Positions 1 to 11,843 of a stretch of 64,000 nt of DNA are shown piece by piece (the stretch's first letter is position 1; every line of letters starts with the position of its first letter). A program made the translations under genes and the position numbers. A model generated the notes under the pieces. That model searched no databases. It saw only the letters and a program-made list of their open reading frames with translations, and was not told the DNA's origin. The stretch is from Nectonema munidae (Eukaryota > Nematomorpha > Nectonematoida > Nectonematidae), in assembly GCA_030549495.1 (NCBI GenBank), contig JAUIRK010000712.1:1-64000 (forward strand). The letters are read 5' to 3'.

Positions 1-354
1 TATATACGATAACGGCAAACTTTAAAAACTCAATATATATTGGGAGAAGACAACGAGATGATGACCTCGAACCCCTGATGAAAAATTATCCAGGTGATAT
101 CGAGAATGATTGAAAAAAACTTTTTTAAAAGTATATTTCACTAGAAAAATTTGATAATTAATATATTTTCTACGTATAAACGGATTCCAACTGTGTAATT
201 AAATTTGGATTGCAACGAGTAAATACAGGGTAACGGTTTATATTATTTAGCCAAATTTTTAGGTAAGTGAGACCACCATACAAACTTAATTCTTAGATTA
301 ATTATCAGAAATAGAAAAGTATTATTTCATTTTCGTTAAAACTTTTACCATAGT

Positions 355-2469
355 TTAGAGTCCAGTGGTTCCCAACCTTTTTACTGTCATTTTCCCCTGC
401 ACCCAATACAAACAACCAGATTCACCCTTCATGTGTATGAGAGAAAGAACAGTTAAAACACACTGAGTCTATTTACTAATTTATTTTTAAATGCACTAAA
501 ACAGCTAACATTAAATTGAATTGAATAAGAACACTAATACTAACACAGCATTTTAGTGTGATTTCTGGCATATTTTGCCGTTCACAAGTCTTTCAATGTC
601 TGGAGGAGTTATCGAGAGCGTAAATCGAAGATCTGCCTTCACCTCCAACTTGATACGTGCCTTTGTTTAGAGGTGTACCAGTGCCGAAAATCCTGTCTCA
701 CACAGGTAGGTGGAAGAAATTTGGACCAATATCCGTAGAGCATTGGTCGCAAGAAGCGGGTAGGTTCCACTGACTTGTGTCCAAAACTTTTCCAGTTCTA
801 TATTCTGAAAGGCATCCTTCGCTGCAGGGTCGTTTTTCAAGTCCAGGAACTCTTTCTGCCACGCCTCTGGCACATCATCAACGTTCCTCTGAAATATAAT
901 TCCTCTGAAATATAATCAATTAACACTTGAATTCTTTTTTCAAGCCTTTGAGGTGTTGTTTGATATCCTCGGCTATTGGATAAGACAGATCATCTTCCAT
1001 ATCCTTTACACATTCTTTCAGAGCGAGGAATGAGGAAAACTTCCAGTCCCCGCTCTTTTCTTCCACAGTACGAAAGCTCTGATCTTGTCCGACTGAAAAA
1101 GTATGTTGGTCCCTTTGCCCTGCAATTTCCTGTTGAGCTCGTTAAATGCACTGAAAATATCAGACAAGTAGGACAGCCGAACAGCGAATAACTCATCCTT
1201 CAACGCCTCCAGAAGTACAACATTCTCTTGGGCCCAAAGGAAGGCTACCATCTCATCAAATAATTCCAGGACTCTCTGCAACATGTTTCCCTTTGAGAAC
1301 CACCTCACCTGAGTATGAAACAACAACGATTCGTTGTCGTCTTCCATGCCTTCAAAGAGCCGACAGAACAGCCGAGTATTCAGAGCCGAACCCTTGTTAA
1401 ATTTGACCACTTTGATTACAATCTCGAGATGCTGCTTGAAGTTCTTGGGGAGAGTTCTCGAAGCAAGCGACTCTTTGTCGATAAGACAGTGTGTCGATTC
1501 CACTGCCGGATTCTTTTGCTTGATGAGCATGACGAACCGCGATCGAGAGCCAAGCATGGCTGGGGCACCATCCGTGTACACCCCAACTAGAGACTCTCAG
1601 CTGATGTTGCTGCCTTTAAAAAGTCATTAATAAGATCCCTCACATCCTGAGCTTTGGTAAATCGAAAAAAACTGCGCCCATCGAACCTTCTGACAACTTG
1701 GTTCTTGATGCTCTTAGCCATATCATTGATCTGTGACCGAATGGTGTTGTTTGAAAGGGAAATCAGGGTCATCTGGTTGTGGGCAGCCTCACCAAGGACC
1801 AACTTCACGCACTGCAGCATACAGAGCTTCATAAATGTTTCATCAATTGTATGTTGTTTCTTCCCCCTAGCAATCTTGTACGAGACTTCGTATGACGCTT
1901 TCACAATAGCGTCCGTTTGCTGACGCAACGTTCCAGTTGAGTCCAGTCTCATCTTCTTCAGATAAATTTGTTTCAGCTTGAAGTATACACAATCCTTGTT
2001 CTTTAGTTCGGGATGGCATCCTTGAAGATGTTGCTTCAGCTGGAATGGCTAAATGATACCATTCCCCAAGGTCTTTGGTGCAGATGACACATTGTGGCAG
2101 ATGTTCCCCGTTATTCAACACGAACCTAAAACCGAAGTCTAGATATGCTTCTGAATATATCTGTTTTTTCGACATGATCACTTGCGGACCTGAAAAGAAC
2201 AAGAGATATCATATTAATACATGTAATAGAAAAGAACAAACTAAAAAAGAAGAAAGAAAATAAAACATAAGAATGAAAGCGGGTAAGGTTTAGGGAACGG
2301 GTACTCCTGAGAAGTGAAGAACAGAAGGCTATTACTGGAAATTATTTTCTAATTATTTTCTGATAATTTCCAGAATTTTAATTTTAGACTAGAATTTCCC
2401 CCTTGAAACACCCAAATTTCCCCCCTTGTGGGAAATTTCTCCCCGGTTGAAAACCGGTTGCTTAGACTC
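355..2469 (-). mobile_element. hAT DNA transposon, ZBED5-like, degraded, with 8-bp target duplication
   Basis: Element body 363-2461 (2.1 kb). The left end is CAGTGGTTCCCAACC; the right end, read inward, is GCAACCGGTTTTCAACC. The flanks ttagagtc (355-362) and ttagactc (2462-2469) match at 7 of 8 bases, the size hAT makes. Minus-strand frames give in order: a BED-like finger (PQCVICTKDL, 2202-1867), IVKASYEVSYKIARGKKQ, the catalytic-core segment TDGAPAMLGSRSRF, FHTQVRWFSKGNMLQRVLEL, and the hAT dimerisation end at 873-667 (SSTYLCETGFSAL). The frame is interrupted several times and the original Met is uncertain. It is a dead transposase copy upstream of the RGS gene. Confidence 0.88.
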
Positions 2470-4549
2470 ACGCTTAGACATGACTTTTGGGTTTTATTAC
2501 TATTTCAGTCAAAATTTCGTTGAATTATGTCTACTAATAACAAAATATTTTTCTTTACTGAACGTATAGTTTTTGATAAAGGGTTAGGGTTAGGATTAGC
2601 ACAAACAGATGATATATATGTGTTATATTCTTTAATTACTTATCATTTCTTTTTGTTATATACATGCATCTTTTACTCAACATTTGATTCCTAATAGCTG
2701 CAACTATATCCACTCATAATAATACGATATATAACATATCATATTTATATGTTTTTTTTAATCGGGTGTATATACTAGCGGTCATGTGGCCCTCTACACA
2801 CACTTTCACATTTTGTACCGTTGAATTTGATTATGTTTTACTTTTATATTGATATTTTTTTGAAAAAAAAATGAGCCCATTTAGGCCACCCATTTTATTA
2901 TTTTTGTCTATGCCACTTTATAAATATGGTTTGTATATTTCTATGTATTTGTATGTATGTTCGTGTGTATCTATAAAGTCTACATGTTTTTGTGTTTTAA
3001 AGGTATTAATACAAATAAATAGGAACTGTTTTTGTCAAGAATATCAAAAAATGTGTATGTAAATGTATATAAGTACGATTACTCAAAAACCTAACTTCAA
3101 CCCTAATACTAAAACTAATGCTACTTCTAATAAACGAATCCCAATCCCGAAAATAGGTTTCCAAAATTATAATCAGTAATTCCCATTTAGAAATTCGTTG
3201 AGCACTTACCAACTATTATGAAAAGTGAGGAAATAATTTAAATAGTTACATGACTGATTACAAATATGCAGCGTAATTTTTGTTCTCTTTTATTATTCAT
3301 AACTTCTATACGCAAATTATGTGATAAATAATTTTATTATGCCACACTAATGGAGTAAAATGCACATCATTTTCCAGAGTAAAAATTAATAAATCAATTC
3401 CTTTATACTATTGAGTAATGGTCAGGAAAATAAAGCTTTAAAAGACAGTTTTTTTCTAAGAATTGATTCATTTTTTGAAGTATTGAAATAATTTTTATCG
3501 AGAAGTTAAAATTTTGTTTTTAAATAGTATGCTGTTAATGTACGAAGCCTGTCTTTTTCTTGAACATTATATCATCGCCGTTATTTGAATATTCATAATT
3601 TTGTTTTTATCAGTTCTGATTATTATATCACACATAGTGTTATAATACAGGCATTAATACCATTGTTTTCAGTAAAACTTCATTTGAAGAAGAAAAATAA
3701 CATTTATTATGAGATATCAATCTAGTTATTGTCACCAAAAAATAAAATACATGCATAGAATTGAGTATATAACACCATAAACACATCGAGAATTATTAGT
3801 TAAGAAAAAAAATTTCGTAAATATTTTTTTAACCTAAGTATTTGATTTAACTTCGACAAGAAGTTGAAAGGGAATAGTTTGATATAGAGAAATATCTTAT
3901 TATATTCGATTTGTTTTTTTCTTTCATCCTGTAAATAAATCTCTTTCTTCTTCTTCTTATTCTGGTAGCTGATATAATAACCATTAAAAAGATAACTCTG
4001 ATTTAATTTTTGGATTCAAATGCAAAGAGAATTTATAGTTAAAACATGCTATTTAGATAACAACATGATAATGATAATTGTGGAAAAGCAAAATTTGTCA
4101 CCAATGCTGATTAAAATTTGATGATGCGAAAAATTTGTAATTACATTTTGGGCAAAGAAAATTCAAAAATATAAATTGCATTAATTTCTTCATTAAAATA
4201 TCCAAAACCGAAAATGCTGGAAACAAAGAATATATGGTTTAAAAGAGGAGTATGCCTAAAATTTTTAAAATGTACTAGCTACACCCACTAACTCACGTTA
4301 CTCGTTATATATTAGATACAAGCCAATCAGATCCAATATTTTTGCGCAGTTCATTTATATTCAAAATTTATTACTCAAATATATCAAAAAGTTGGTATAA
4401 CCCTACCGTGATAAAAAAAGTTTCATAACTTGAATATAGATCTATGAAGGGCCGATCTTATCAGATGCGAAGATCGATATGCAAAAAGACAAATAATTTT
4501 GTGAATATAACATCTTATAATATTATTTAGATCAACAACAAAATCCAAA
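2470..4549. other. Intergenic, no gene seen
   Basis: AT-rich. A short gggttagggttaggatt stretch at about 2580-2597 is telomere-like but single. A plus frame at 2871-3062 is low-complexity. Confidence 0.6.
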
Positions 4550-4840
4550 TTTTCAAAGTCAGTAGTCATGATAATGTAATCAAAGAAAGTTTTCCAAAAA
4601 AATATTAAGAATGAATATTTACTGTATATGTATAATCGTCACGCTCTCCAGAGTCATGCGTTTGAAAAAGAAATCTCTCCGGTCATAAACGCTCTGAATT
4701 TAATAAAAACATTCGCAAATGAAGAAAAATCTCCTCCCAGCATACCCGAATTGACCAAAAATTTCAGAGCTTCACACACCCAACCTTCCATTATGAAGAC
4801 CATAAAATCAGCCCGACCCGTTTATCCTTTCAGTATATAA
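4550..4840 (+). CDS. Unrecognised open frame, 70-96 codons (hypothetical)
   Basis: The frame is open from about 4575 to the stop at 4838-4840, with a Met at 4628 (MYNRHALQSHAFEKE). It continues LIKTFANEEKSPPSIPELTK and ends RPVYPFSI. It is noticeably less AT-rich than its flanks. No family is recognised, so it may be a transposon scrap. Confidence 0.25.
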
Positions 4841-5861
4841 AGACGTTTACAGCAATCAGTTTATTAGATTCTCTATAAAAACATTGAACAAATTTCCATG
4901 ATTTTCACACACATGATCTTTTATTTTATTGAAATTTTGTGGTAACTAAATGCTAGAAGAAAACTCCTCTAAAAACTCAAAAGTCACACTTGATCTACAA
5001 ATGCACTCTGTTATTGACTCCAGAAAATCTGACAACAATCTTTTTGCAAAATAAAATCCGTTTATAAGATTTGCTCATAATGACAGATATTTAATCGCAC
5101 TAGTACTTTAAAATATGGTTATGAGGGATAGAAAGTGAGGCATGCAGGTAGATGTTGACATTGAAACCCTGCCATGAACAATAAATTAGCCTAACTTACT
5201 TGAGCATAGAGTACTTACTTGCAACACTATCATAAAATTAACTTCCTTCAAATGGTAATTCAAAGAGAGAGCATTTTAAATGGGCTTAAACTACATTTAA
5301 ATTTTAGAAATTTATAAGGCTGAAATGTCCAAACCCTACTTTTTTAATGTTTTTTAGTGTATGTGACTTTCGGGCATCTTCCCCTTTTTCTAAAAGTATT
5401 AATCGTTCGAAGACGAGGGTAAATATTGCAGAGACATTGATTCATGCGTTGTTAAATTTGATGTTGTTGATGCTTGACTTTCGGGCATCTCCCCCCCCCC
5501 CTTTTAAAGTATTAATCAAAAATTAAATTATTTTTTAGTTTTATTATAAAAAAAATATCCTATGAAAAGATATTTATATATACACAGAATTTGAGAAGAA
5601 GTAAAGGAAGTTAGAGACAATGACGACAAGTCTATATTAAAGCTGCTTTTCCTGCACTTAAAGACATTTTGAGGTATGAAGATACAAATAAATATGTAGT
5701 ATACAGTTAGTAATTTTATAAAAATGTATGCATATATATGCAAAATGTGGGATTATCTTGTGACACCGCAAGGAAGTAATGGTTAATCCATAAATCTCGT
5801 GATGTAATAGTTTGTTGAGTCAACTTCTTTTAGCATAAAAGATGCATCAAGACTTTTTACT
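4841..5861. other. Intergenic with a local duplication
   Basis: gactttcgggcatct followed by a C-rich run and aaagtattaatc occurs twice (5364-5405 and 5476-5516). The second copy has an expanded C run. No gene. Confidence 0.6.
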
Positions 5862-6047
5862 CTATCAAGTTTGATCACGATGATCGTGGAGTTAAAAATT
5901 ATTTGAATAAAAGGTTTGAAAAGAACGATATTAAAGATATTATAGAATTGAAAAAGCTAAACATTTCTCCCAGTACTTATGCAGAGTTACAAAATTGTCA
6001 AGCTATAACTTGTCCTGTAGAAAGATCCTATCAGGATTGCGATGGCT
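5862..6047 (+). pseudogene. Short open frame resembling a hAT transposase C-terminus
   Basis: An open frame of about 60 codons contains KNYLNKRFEKNDIKDIIELK and AITCPVERSYQDCDG before a stop. CPVERSY resembles the VERSFS block of hAT dimerisation domains. It has no recognisable upstream part, so it would be a fragment. It could equally be an unrelated frame. Confidence 0.35.
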
Positions 6048-6394
6048 GAGCCGCTGAATTTTTCTCATGGAATCGGAGGCGTAAAAATTTAAATACGCCT
6101 CCACTAACTGGCTCCGCATGATTTAACCACTCACATTTCAAAGACATTTTTTAGATGAAAGCTAGCGCAAATGTTAATTTCAAGTAAAACACGCATATAT
6201 TCTCTAATCCTAACTGTTTTCTTGGTTATTTTTTATTAAATTTTTTAAAAATATACACTTAACTATAAGAGCGTGTTGGAACTCACACCGGAGCTAAAAA
6301 ACATAACCCCGGAGCCTGAAATTTTTTTTCGTGACTCCGAAACTCTGTTAAAGACGCTATCAGGCTTCAGTTCTTTTTTTGCAAGTTAAAAAAA

Positions 6395-6630
6395 CTTTTT
6401 TTTGAAAAAGTCAATTTTTTCTGCCAAAAAGTCAATTTTTTTTTACAAAAAAGTCAATATTTTTTGAGTTATTAGGTCAATTTTTGTTCGCCCTAAATCA
6501 CTATACGCTATGAAAATACTTAACAATGAAAATACCAACGATGTATTGCATCACGATGAATTTACTATGCGATGAAATTACCACGATGAAGTTATCACAA
6601 TGAAATTACCGTTATGAAATTACCGGATAC
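6395..6630. repeat. Two degenerate phrase-like tandem repeats
   Basis: Two short tandem series lie side by side. 6395-6485 has about four copies of a unit near aaaaagtcaattttttt. 6515-6630 has about seven copies of a unit near cgatgaaattaccac, in variants such as cacgatgaatttacta and acaatgaaattaccgt. Copies differ by one to three bases. No gene is visible. Confidence 0.7.
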
Positions 6631-6689
6631 CAAGTACAATAGCTTGTATTATTTATTTCAGATTTTTTTATTTTTATTTTTTGTTGTAG

Positions 6690-9066
6690 TTCCACGTCAT
6701 TTTGCATGTGGTGCTTTACAGGGCTCCCAAAGGTCCTATGGATCTCCACCACAGTGATGCCAAGTCTTTGGATGCTAAATCAACAATCCAAAAAGTTGCA
6801 AACTGTGTTAGTCGAAAATGTACACCAGCAATGTTTGACCGATCGAATCGAAATTGAGAAGTTGTAAAACGTTCTTGGCTTTGTTTTTCTCGAGCGAGAG
6901 AGTATACTGCCTTTTCTGTAAGTTAATGGGAACTCGTTAAGTAAAATTCCAATTTACACATGATCGCTTCTGCGACTGGAAACATGCTACGGATCGACTC
7001 AGTTCACAGAGCAATCCAAATATCATATTGAAGCTGTCTGGTCAACAGGAAGTCGTGCTAAGAAAGCTGGACGTATAGTCTCTGAACTTGCAATTGAAAT
7101 GGATCGACATGAACAATATTGGCGTAGTCTGCTAAACCACTGGTCAGTGTGTGCTTAAGTTTGTATGTGAGTGAGGCCTCGTTCTTCGTGGAGATGATGA
7201 AACTATTGGATCGCCTCACAATGGCAACTACTTGGGGTTACTAGAACTTTTAGCAGAATATGATGATTTCCTAGGGCAACACATCAGGAGTCATGCCAGG
7301 CGTGGTACTGGTCATGCAAACTATTTGTCTTCAAATGTCTGTGAAGAATTTGCTACACTAATGGGCAATCAAGTTTTCAACGAAATTATTTCACTCATAA
7401 AATTGTCGAAATACTATTTAGTTTCTCTTGCTTCCACAGCTGATGAAGGTCACGTTGAAACTAACTCTGATTTTCAGATACATGGAACATGATACACCAG
7501 TTGAGAGATTTGTGAAATTTTTGCCGAATCAAAGACACAAGATGGAAGAAATATTTTAAGGTTTGATGAATTTCCTTAGACCATCACATTGACATTCAAA
7601 ATTGTCGTGGGCAAAATTATGATAACGCATCCGCTAGAGTGAGAGATACAATGGCCTTCAAGTTAAAGTGTTAGCAGAAAATCATCTTGCATTTTGGATA
7701 CCCTGTGCTGGACATTCGCTGAATCTTGTTGGAGTAGCAGCAGCAAGCGAATGCTGTTCTTCAGCAGTGGCATTTTTTGACTTTCTTGAGGAACTATATG
7801 TGTTCTTCACAGCTTCCAAAAATTGTAATGCACTTCTTACAGACTCACTAAAAACTGTCGAATCTGGTCGATGTCTCCACAACACGATGGTCCTGCCGAT
7901 CCAATGCAGTAAAAGCTCTCATCCATGAATATCATCCCATCCGCAAAACACTTAAAAATATGTCGAAGAATGAACGAAACAGCTAAAACACGTTGCGAGG
8001 CAAATGGTCTCTATGAAATGTGCAAACTGGAGACTGGCTCGACGCTACAAGTGATAAACTCAAGTGCTACAGCAGTAGCAGCATTGAAGTATCTGCAGTC
8101 TTTTGTGAGTGAAAAACGAGAGCACTTTCATGATTATGAAGGAAAAGGGAAGGTGATGCCTGGAACTGATGAATGTGTGGACGCGAACGTTATCGAAGTA
8201 GGCGACTCAATCCATTAGATTATGGAAGATCATGAGAAGCTACATTTTCGGCGCTGAAAAATTTTTAGTTAAGAACTTTTTCCCTGTAGTAAGTAGTTGA
8301 TCAATATCTGAGCTCTTTTGAGCAACGTTCAAAATCCTATGAGAACACCTATTCTCTTTTCGGTTTTTTGAGAAAACTGGATTCATTGGAAACCAATGAG
8401 ATCGAAGCAGCTGCTGCAAAATTGGTTGCTGAAAATAAAGATGATTTAGATCTAACACTTGGTGCTGAACTTGTGCCGTTTATAGCTTTTTCACTGAAAT
8501 TCTTGAAGATGAAGATCGTGTGAGAACTGAGATCGGTAGTGAGCATTTCCTTTACAAACTATTTCTGGAGAAGCAAGTTGTGTTCCAAATGTTTACTTGG
8601 TACTAATGATCACAAACTGTACTGGGGAAATTTCATTCAGTAAAATGAATTTGATAAAAAATTGACTCCGCACTACAATGTCTCATGATAGACTTAGTCA
8701 TCTAGCATTGATGACTTTTGAATATGACATTTTCGGAGATATTGACTTTAACCTATTGATTCAAGACTTTGCAAAGATGAAGTCTCGTAAAGTGCCTGGC
8801 TTGTAATTATTACATCGATTCACGATTTGTGTTTGTGTTTCTCTACGTACTTGTGTCTTGTTTGATGTATAATAAATATGTGTAAATATGACTAATATCT
8901 GTGTGTACGTGTTATGCGATTTCAAGTTTTTTATGTATTATACCTAAGTAATTTATGTAAACTACTTAAAATAAATAAATTATTATTTCATCAAGAAACT
9001 TAACACTTCTTAAAATAGAACCACAAAATATATGCCTAGAGCCTCCACATATTTAAATCCAGCCCT
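6690..9066 (+). mobile_element. hAT DNA transposon, ZMYM1-like (TTF finger type), degraded
   Basis: Translated pieces follow the order of the ZMYM1-like hAT transposase. They are a Trp-containing N-terminal finger region at 6.98-7.05 kb, LRGDDETIGSPHNGNYLGLL (about 7.18-7.24 kb), SSNVCEEFATLMGNQVFNEI (7.3-7.4 kb), FWIPCAGHSLNLVGVAAASE (7.69-7.75 kb), AVAFFDFLEELYVFFTASKN, and the end DFAKMKSRKVPGL with a stop near 8806. Many stops and shifts interrupt it. The right edge near 9066, ...ggatttaaat... read inward, fits the terminal type of this group. The left edge is approximate and no target duplication was found. Confidence 0.8.
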
Positions 9067-9129
9067 GGCTGGGAGAATAGAGATATTTGTTATATCCGAA
9101 GGATAGTTCGTAATTAATAGGTCTAGAAG

Positions 9130-9760
9130 ACTTTCTTTTCCAGACTAATCAAGCCTTGTAGAGTTGTGGATTAACTGAAACGGGTTATTTGCATTTAAGT
9201 ACTCAAGAAAGGCTCGTAGAATAGAGTTGTTTTGAAGAGTTTCATCAAGAGAAGCCCAATTGATAGACGGATAATTAAAATCGCCAACAAAGATTAAAGT
9301 TGAATTGGGGAATGGGTCTAAAAACAAGTAAAAATATAAATTATTTATTGAGTGAAGCAGCTGAAGGACTTCTATAGACACAACAGAAAATAAAGTTTTT
9401 CCCATTCTTATCAATAACAAGACTTATGTATTCTACAAAGGAAGGTACGAAAGGAGATATTTTTTTACCGTGAAAATTACTTAAAATGTCAAAAGAGTCT
9501 GTTGACGACAATCCAGGATTTTTGAGCAAGACCTCAGTAATGTTAATTAATTCAGAGTCAACTTATGATAGTTTTGGAATTTTTGAGAAAGGTTGATTAG
9601 AATTGGTATAAAATACAGAAATATTGTTAGTAAGCGAAGCTTTGTCATTATTGGCAAGAGAACATAGTTCTTCTGGCTTGAAGAAACCAAGATAAATCAA
9701 AGGAAATTTTTCAAATTTTGAAAGAAATCGATAGTTTTTAAAAAATTATTATTATTTTCA
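9130..9760 (-). mobile_element. LINE fragment (Jockey/CR1 group), endonuclease region only
   Basis: Minus-strand frames carry FIFCCVYRSPSAASLNK and STLIFVGDFNYPSINWASLD, conserved blocks of the AP-type endonuclease of non-LTR retrotransposons, followed by FLEYLNANNPFQLIHNSTR. Upstream sequence to about 9740 looks like the start of ORF2. The reverse transcriptase is absent. The same blocks (ILCCLYRSPP, IIFIGDYNYPSI) occur in the LINE at 36.6-40.5 kb, so both are probably one family. The 3' edge stops close to the end of the hAT at 9066. Confidence 0.8.
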
Positions 9761-10176
9761 GATTGAACCAGGTACTCGATTGCAGAAGTACCTTTCCAGA
9801 ATTTCTACCGCTGAAGATCTTAGATTTTTGTGACTTTGACTAATTAATGCTTGAGTCGAATTATTATAGATCAATTTGAAATTAAAAAACAAGAAGATGA
9901 TAATGGTAATGGTACAGTAGGGTGTTTTCATCGAAAAGGCACACTTGCGCCGCTTGTATCGAACTATGAGGAAATCAAGCTTCATGTAGGATCGAACACA
10001 ATACCTTGAGTTATCGAATCCAGCATCTAATTTTTTGCCAAGGTTTTTTTTGTATAATTAAAACATATTTGTTCTTCTGATTATAAAAAAGTAACTCTTT
10101 TATCATCAATGGATTTACTTTAAAAGTTCTAAAGTTTTTGCTCAAGTAAACATTCATTTACACATTATATTTTTTA
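9761..10176. other. Spacer between LINE fragment and cysteine-rich pseudogene
   Basis: More GC-balanced at 9765-10010, where ggtactcgattgcagaagtacc forms a short inverted repeat and gtgttcgatcct on the minus strand resembles a tRNA B box. No A box or fold could be confirmed. It may be part of a SINE or LINE. Confidence 0.4.
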
Positions 10177-11843
10177 TTAAAAACATTTCAATTTTCTTTT
10201 TTTTCTGTGAAATTCTTTTGATTCTTCGCGCTGTAAACCCCAACAATAGTCCGCCATCATGTTTTTGTCCCACCTACCGTGATACCTTTCTTCCATTGTC
10301 TTCATTTCCTGATGAAACCTCTCACCTTGTTCTTCACCCATTTGTCCAAGATTTTCAGGAAATTTATCCAAGTGACTATGTAAATAGTGCATTTTAACAC
10401 ACATATTCTCACCAAGCTTTCTGAAACTTATTAACATTTTTTCCACAATCTCTGAATAATTTTCAGCCTTTTTGTTTCCTAGAAAGTTGTTGATAACTTC
10501 AACATAGCTTTGCCATGCATTCACTTCAACTTTGTTCATAGATCTCACAAATGCATCATCTTTTACTAACTTTCTTATTTGCGGTCCATCAAAAACTCCT
10601 GCCAACAACTTTTCTATGCTAACACGGGGGTTTGAGTTAACTATGTACTTAAAGCATTCTCCTTCTTTATCCAATGATCTCACAAACTGCTTCATTAAAC
10701 CCAACTTAATGTGGAGAGGAGGCAGTAGAATCTTTTCTTTTTCAACGAGAGGCTTTCTTATTATGTTTTTGTTTCCCATAATTGAGTGTTCTCGAAGAGG
10801 CCATTCTTTTTGTATCCAGTGATTTTTCTTATCTCTACTATCACAAAGACAGTAAAAGCAAGGAAATTTCGTGAAGCCAGATTGCTGTCCCAACAAAAAA
10901 TTTATAATTTTGAAGTCAACACATAAGTACCAGTTATGTTGATTGTAGTTGATGCAATTTAAAAAAAGCTGTACATTCTCATAATTTTCTTTCAATGTTG
11001 TTGAGTAACCCAGTGGAATTGAAGGAAATTTATTTAAGTTATGTAGTAAAACACATTTCAAACTTTTGAGAGAACCATCAATGAAAAATCTCCATTCTTC
11101 AGGTATGTATGTGGTATTGAGTGCAAGTAGAAGATATTTGACATCGTTACAGTAAACTAGTTTTTCATTCTCTGTAAAAAACTTTATCAGTGAGTTCTCT
11201 CTTGTTCTGTAAAAAGTTATTTTCGTGCTTTTTGTTAAACAATTCTTTTCTTTTAAGCGTGAAGCCAAGACTTCTGACTTTTCTTTACTTAGATTGAGAT
11301 CTCTAATTAGATCACTCAGTTATTCTTGATTAAACTTATTTTGATTTTTACATTCATCTTCAAAATCATTTTCGCTAGTACTTTCTTCACTTGAAGTTTC
11401 TTCTTCCACTTCTACTTCATCATGCAAATTAAAGTTTTCAGGAACTTTTGGAATTTGTATTTCAATACCATGAGAAATGGGTTGTCTAGCAGACTCTAAG
11501 TTGGGATAAACAAATCCTTTTTTTTAAATTTATTCAACCCTTTGATGTCGATGCAACAAAAATAACAATCATTAGGATGATTTTTTGGTTCCCTTCATAT
11601 CATTGGAATACCAAAATTTAATTTTTCTTTCTTTCCCTTACTCCATTGTCTCAATTGTTCAACACAAGACTTGCATGTTTTATGCGGTGCCCAATATTTA
11701 TCTTGATCCCCAAGTTTAACTCCAAAGTATGCAAAATATACTCTTTTTACGAAAAATGATATATTTTTTCTTTGATTAGGCAAGGTGTAATGTCCACAAA
11801 TATAACAAAAAATATCGGGAGATTTTTTACATTTTCTTGACAT
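10177..11843 (-). pseudogene. Broken member of a cysteine-rich multicopy gene family (uncharacterised)
   Basis: The start at 11843 opens CYICGHYTLPNQRKNISFFV, with further C-x2-C and H/C pairs (APHKTCKSCVEQLRQW, then NHPNDCYFC just downstream), a likely zinc-binding module. A long acidic stretch follows (11.27-11.5 kb). The intact C-terminal 363 codons (11268-10177) contain FPCFYCLCDSRDKKNHW and FPENLGQMGEEQGERFHQEM and EERYHGRWDKNMMADYCW. I recognise this architecture as a family repeated many times in cnidarian and arthropod genomes with no assigned function; it behaves like an unclassified mobile element. About three interruptions (two stops and one shift in a homopolymer A run) lie in the N-terminal third. 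Confidence 0.75.

Noticed and set aside
2578-2600. Telomere-like gggttagggttagg stretch (also near 32973)
   Set aside because: Only two or three units, not an array.
9765-10010. Possible tRNA-derived SINE
   Set aside because: A single B-box-like word without an A box or a foldable cloverleaf.
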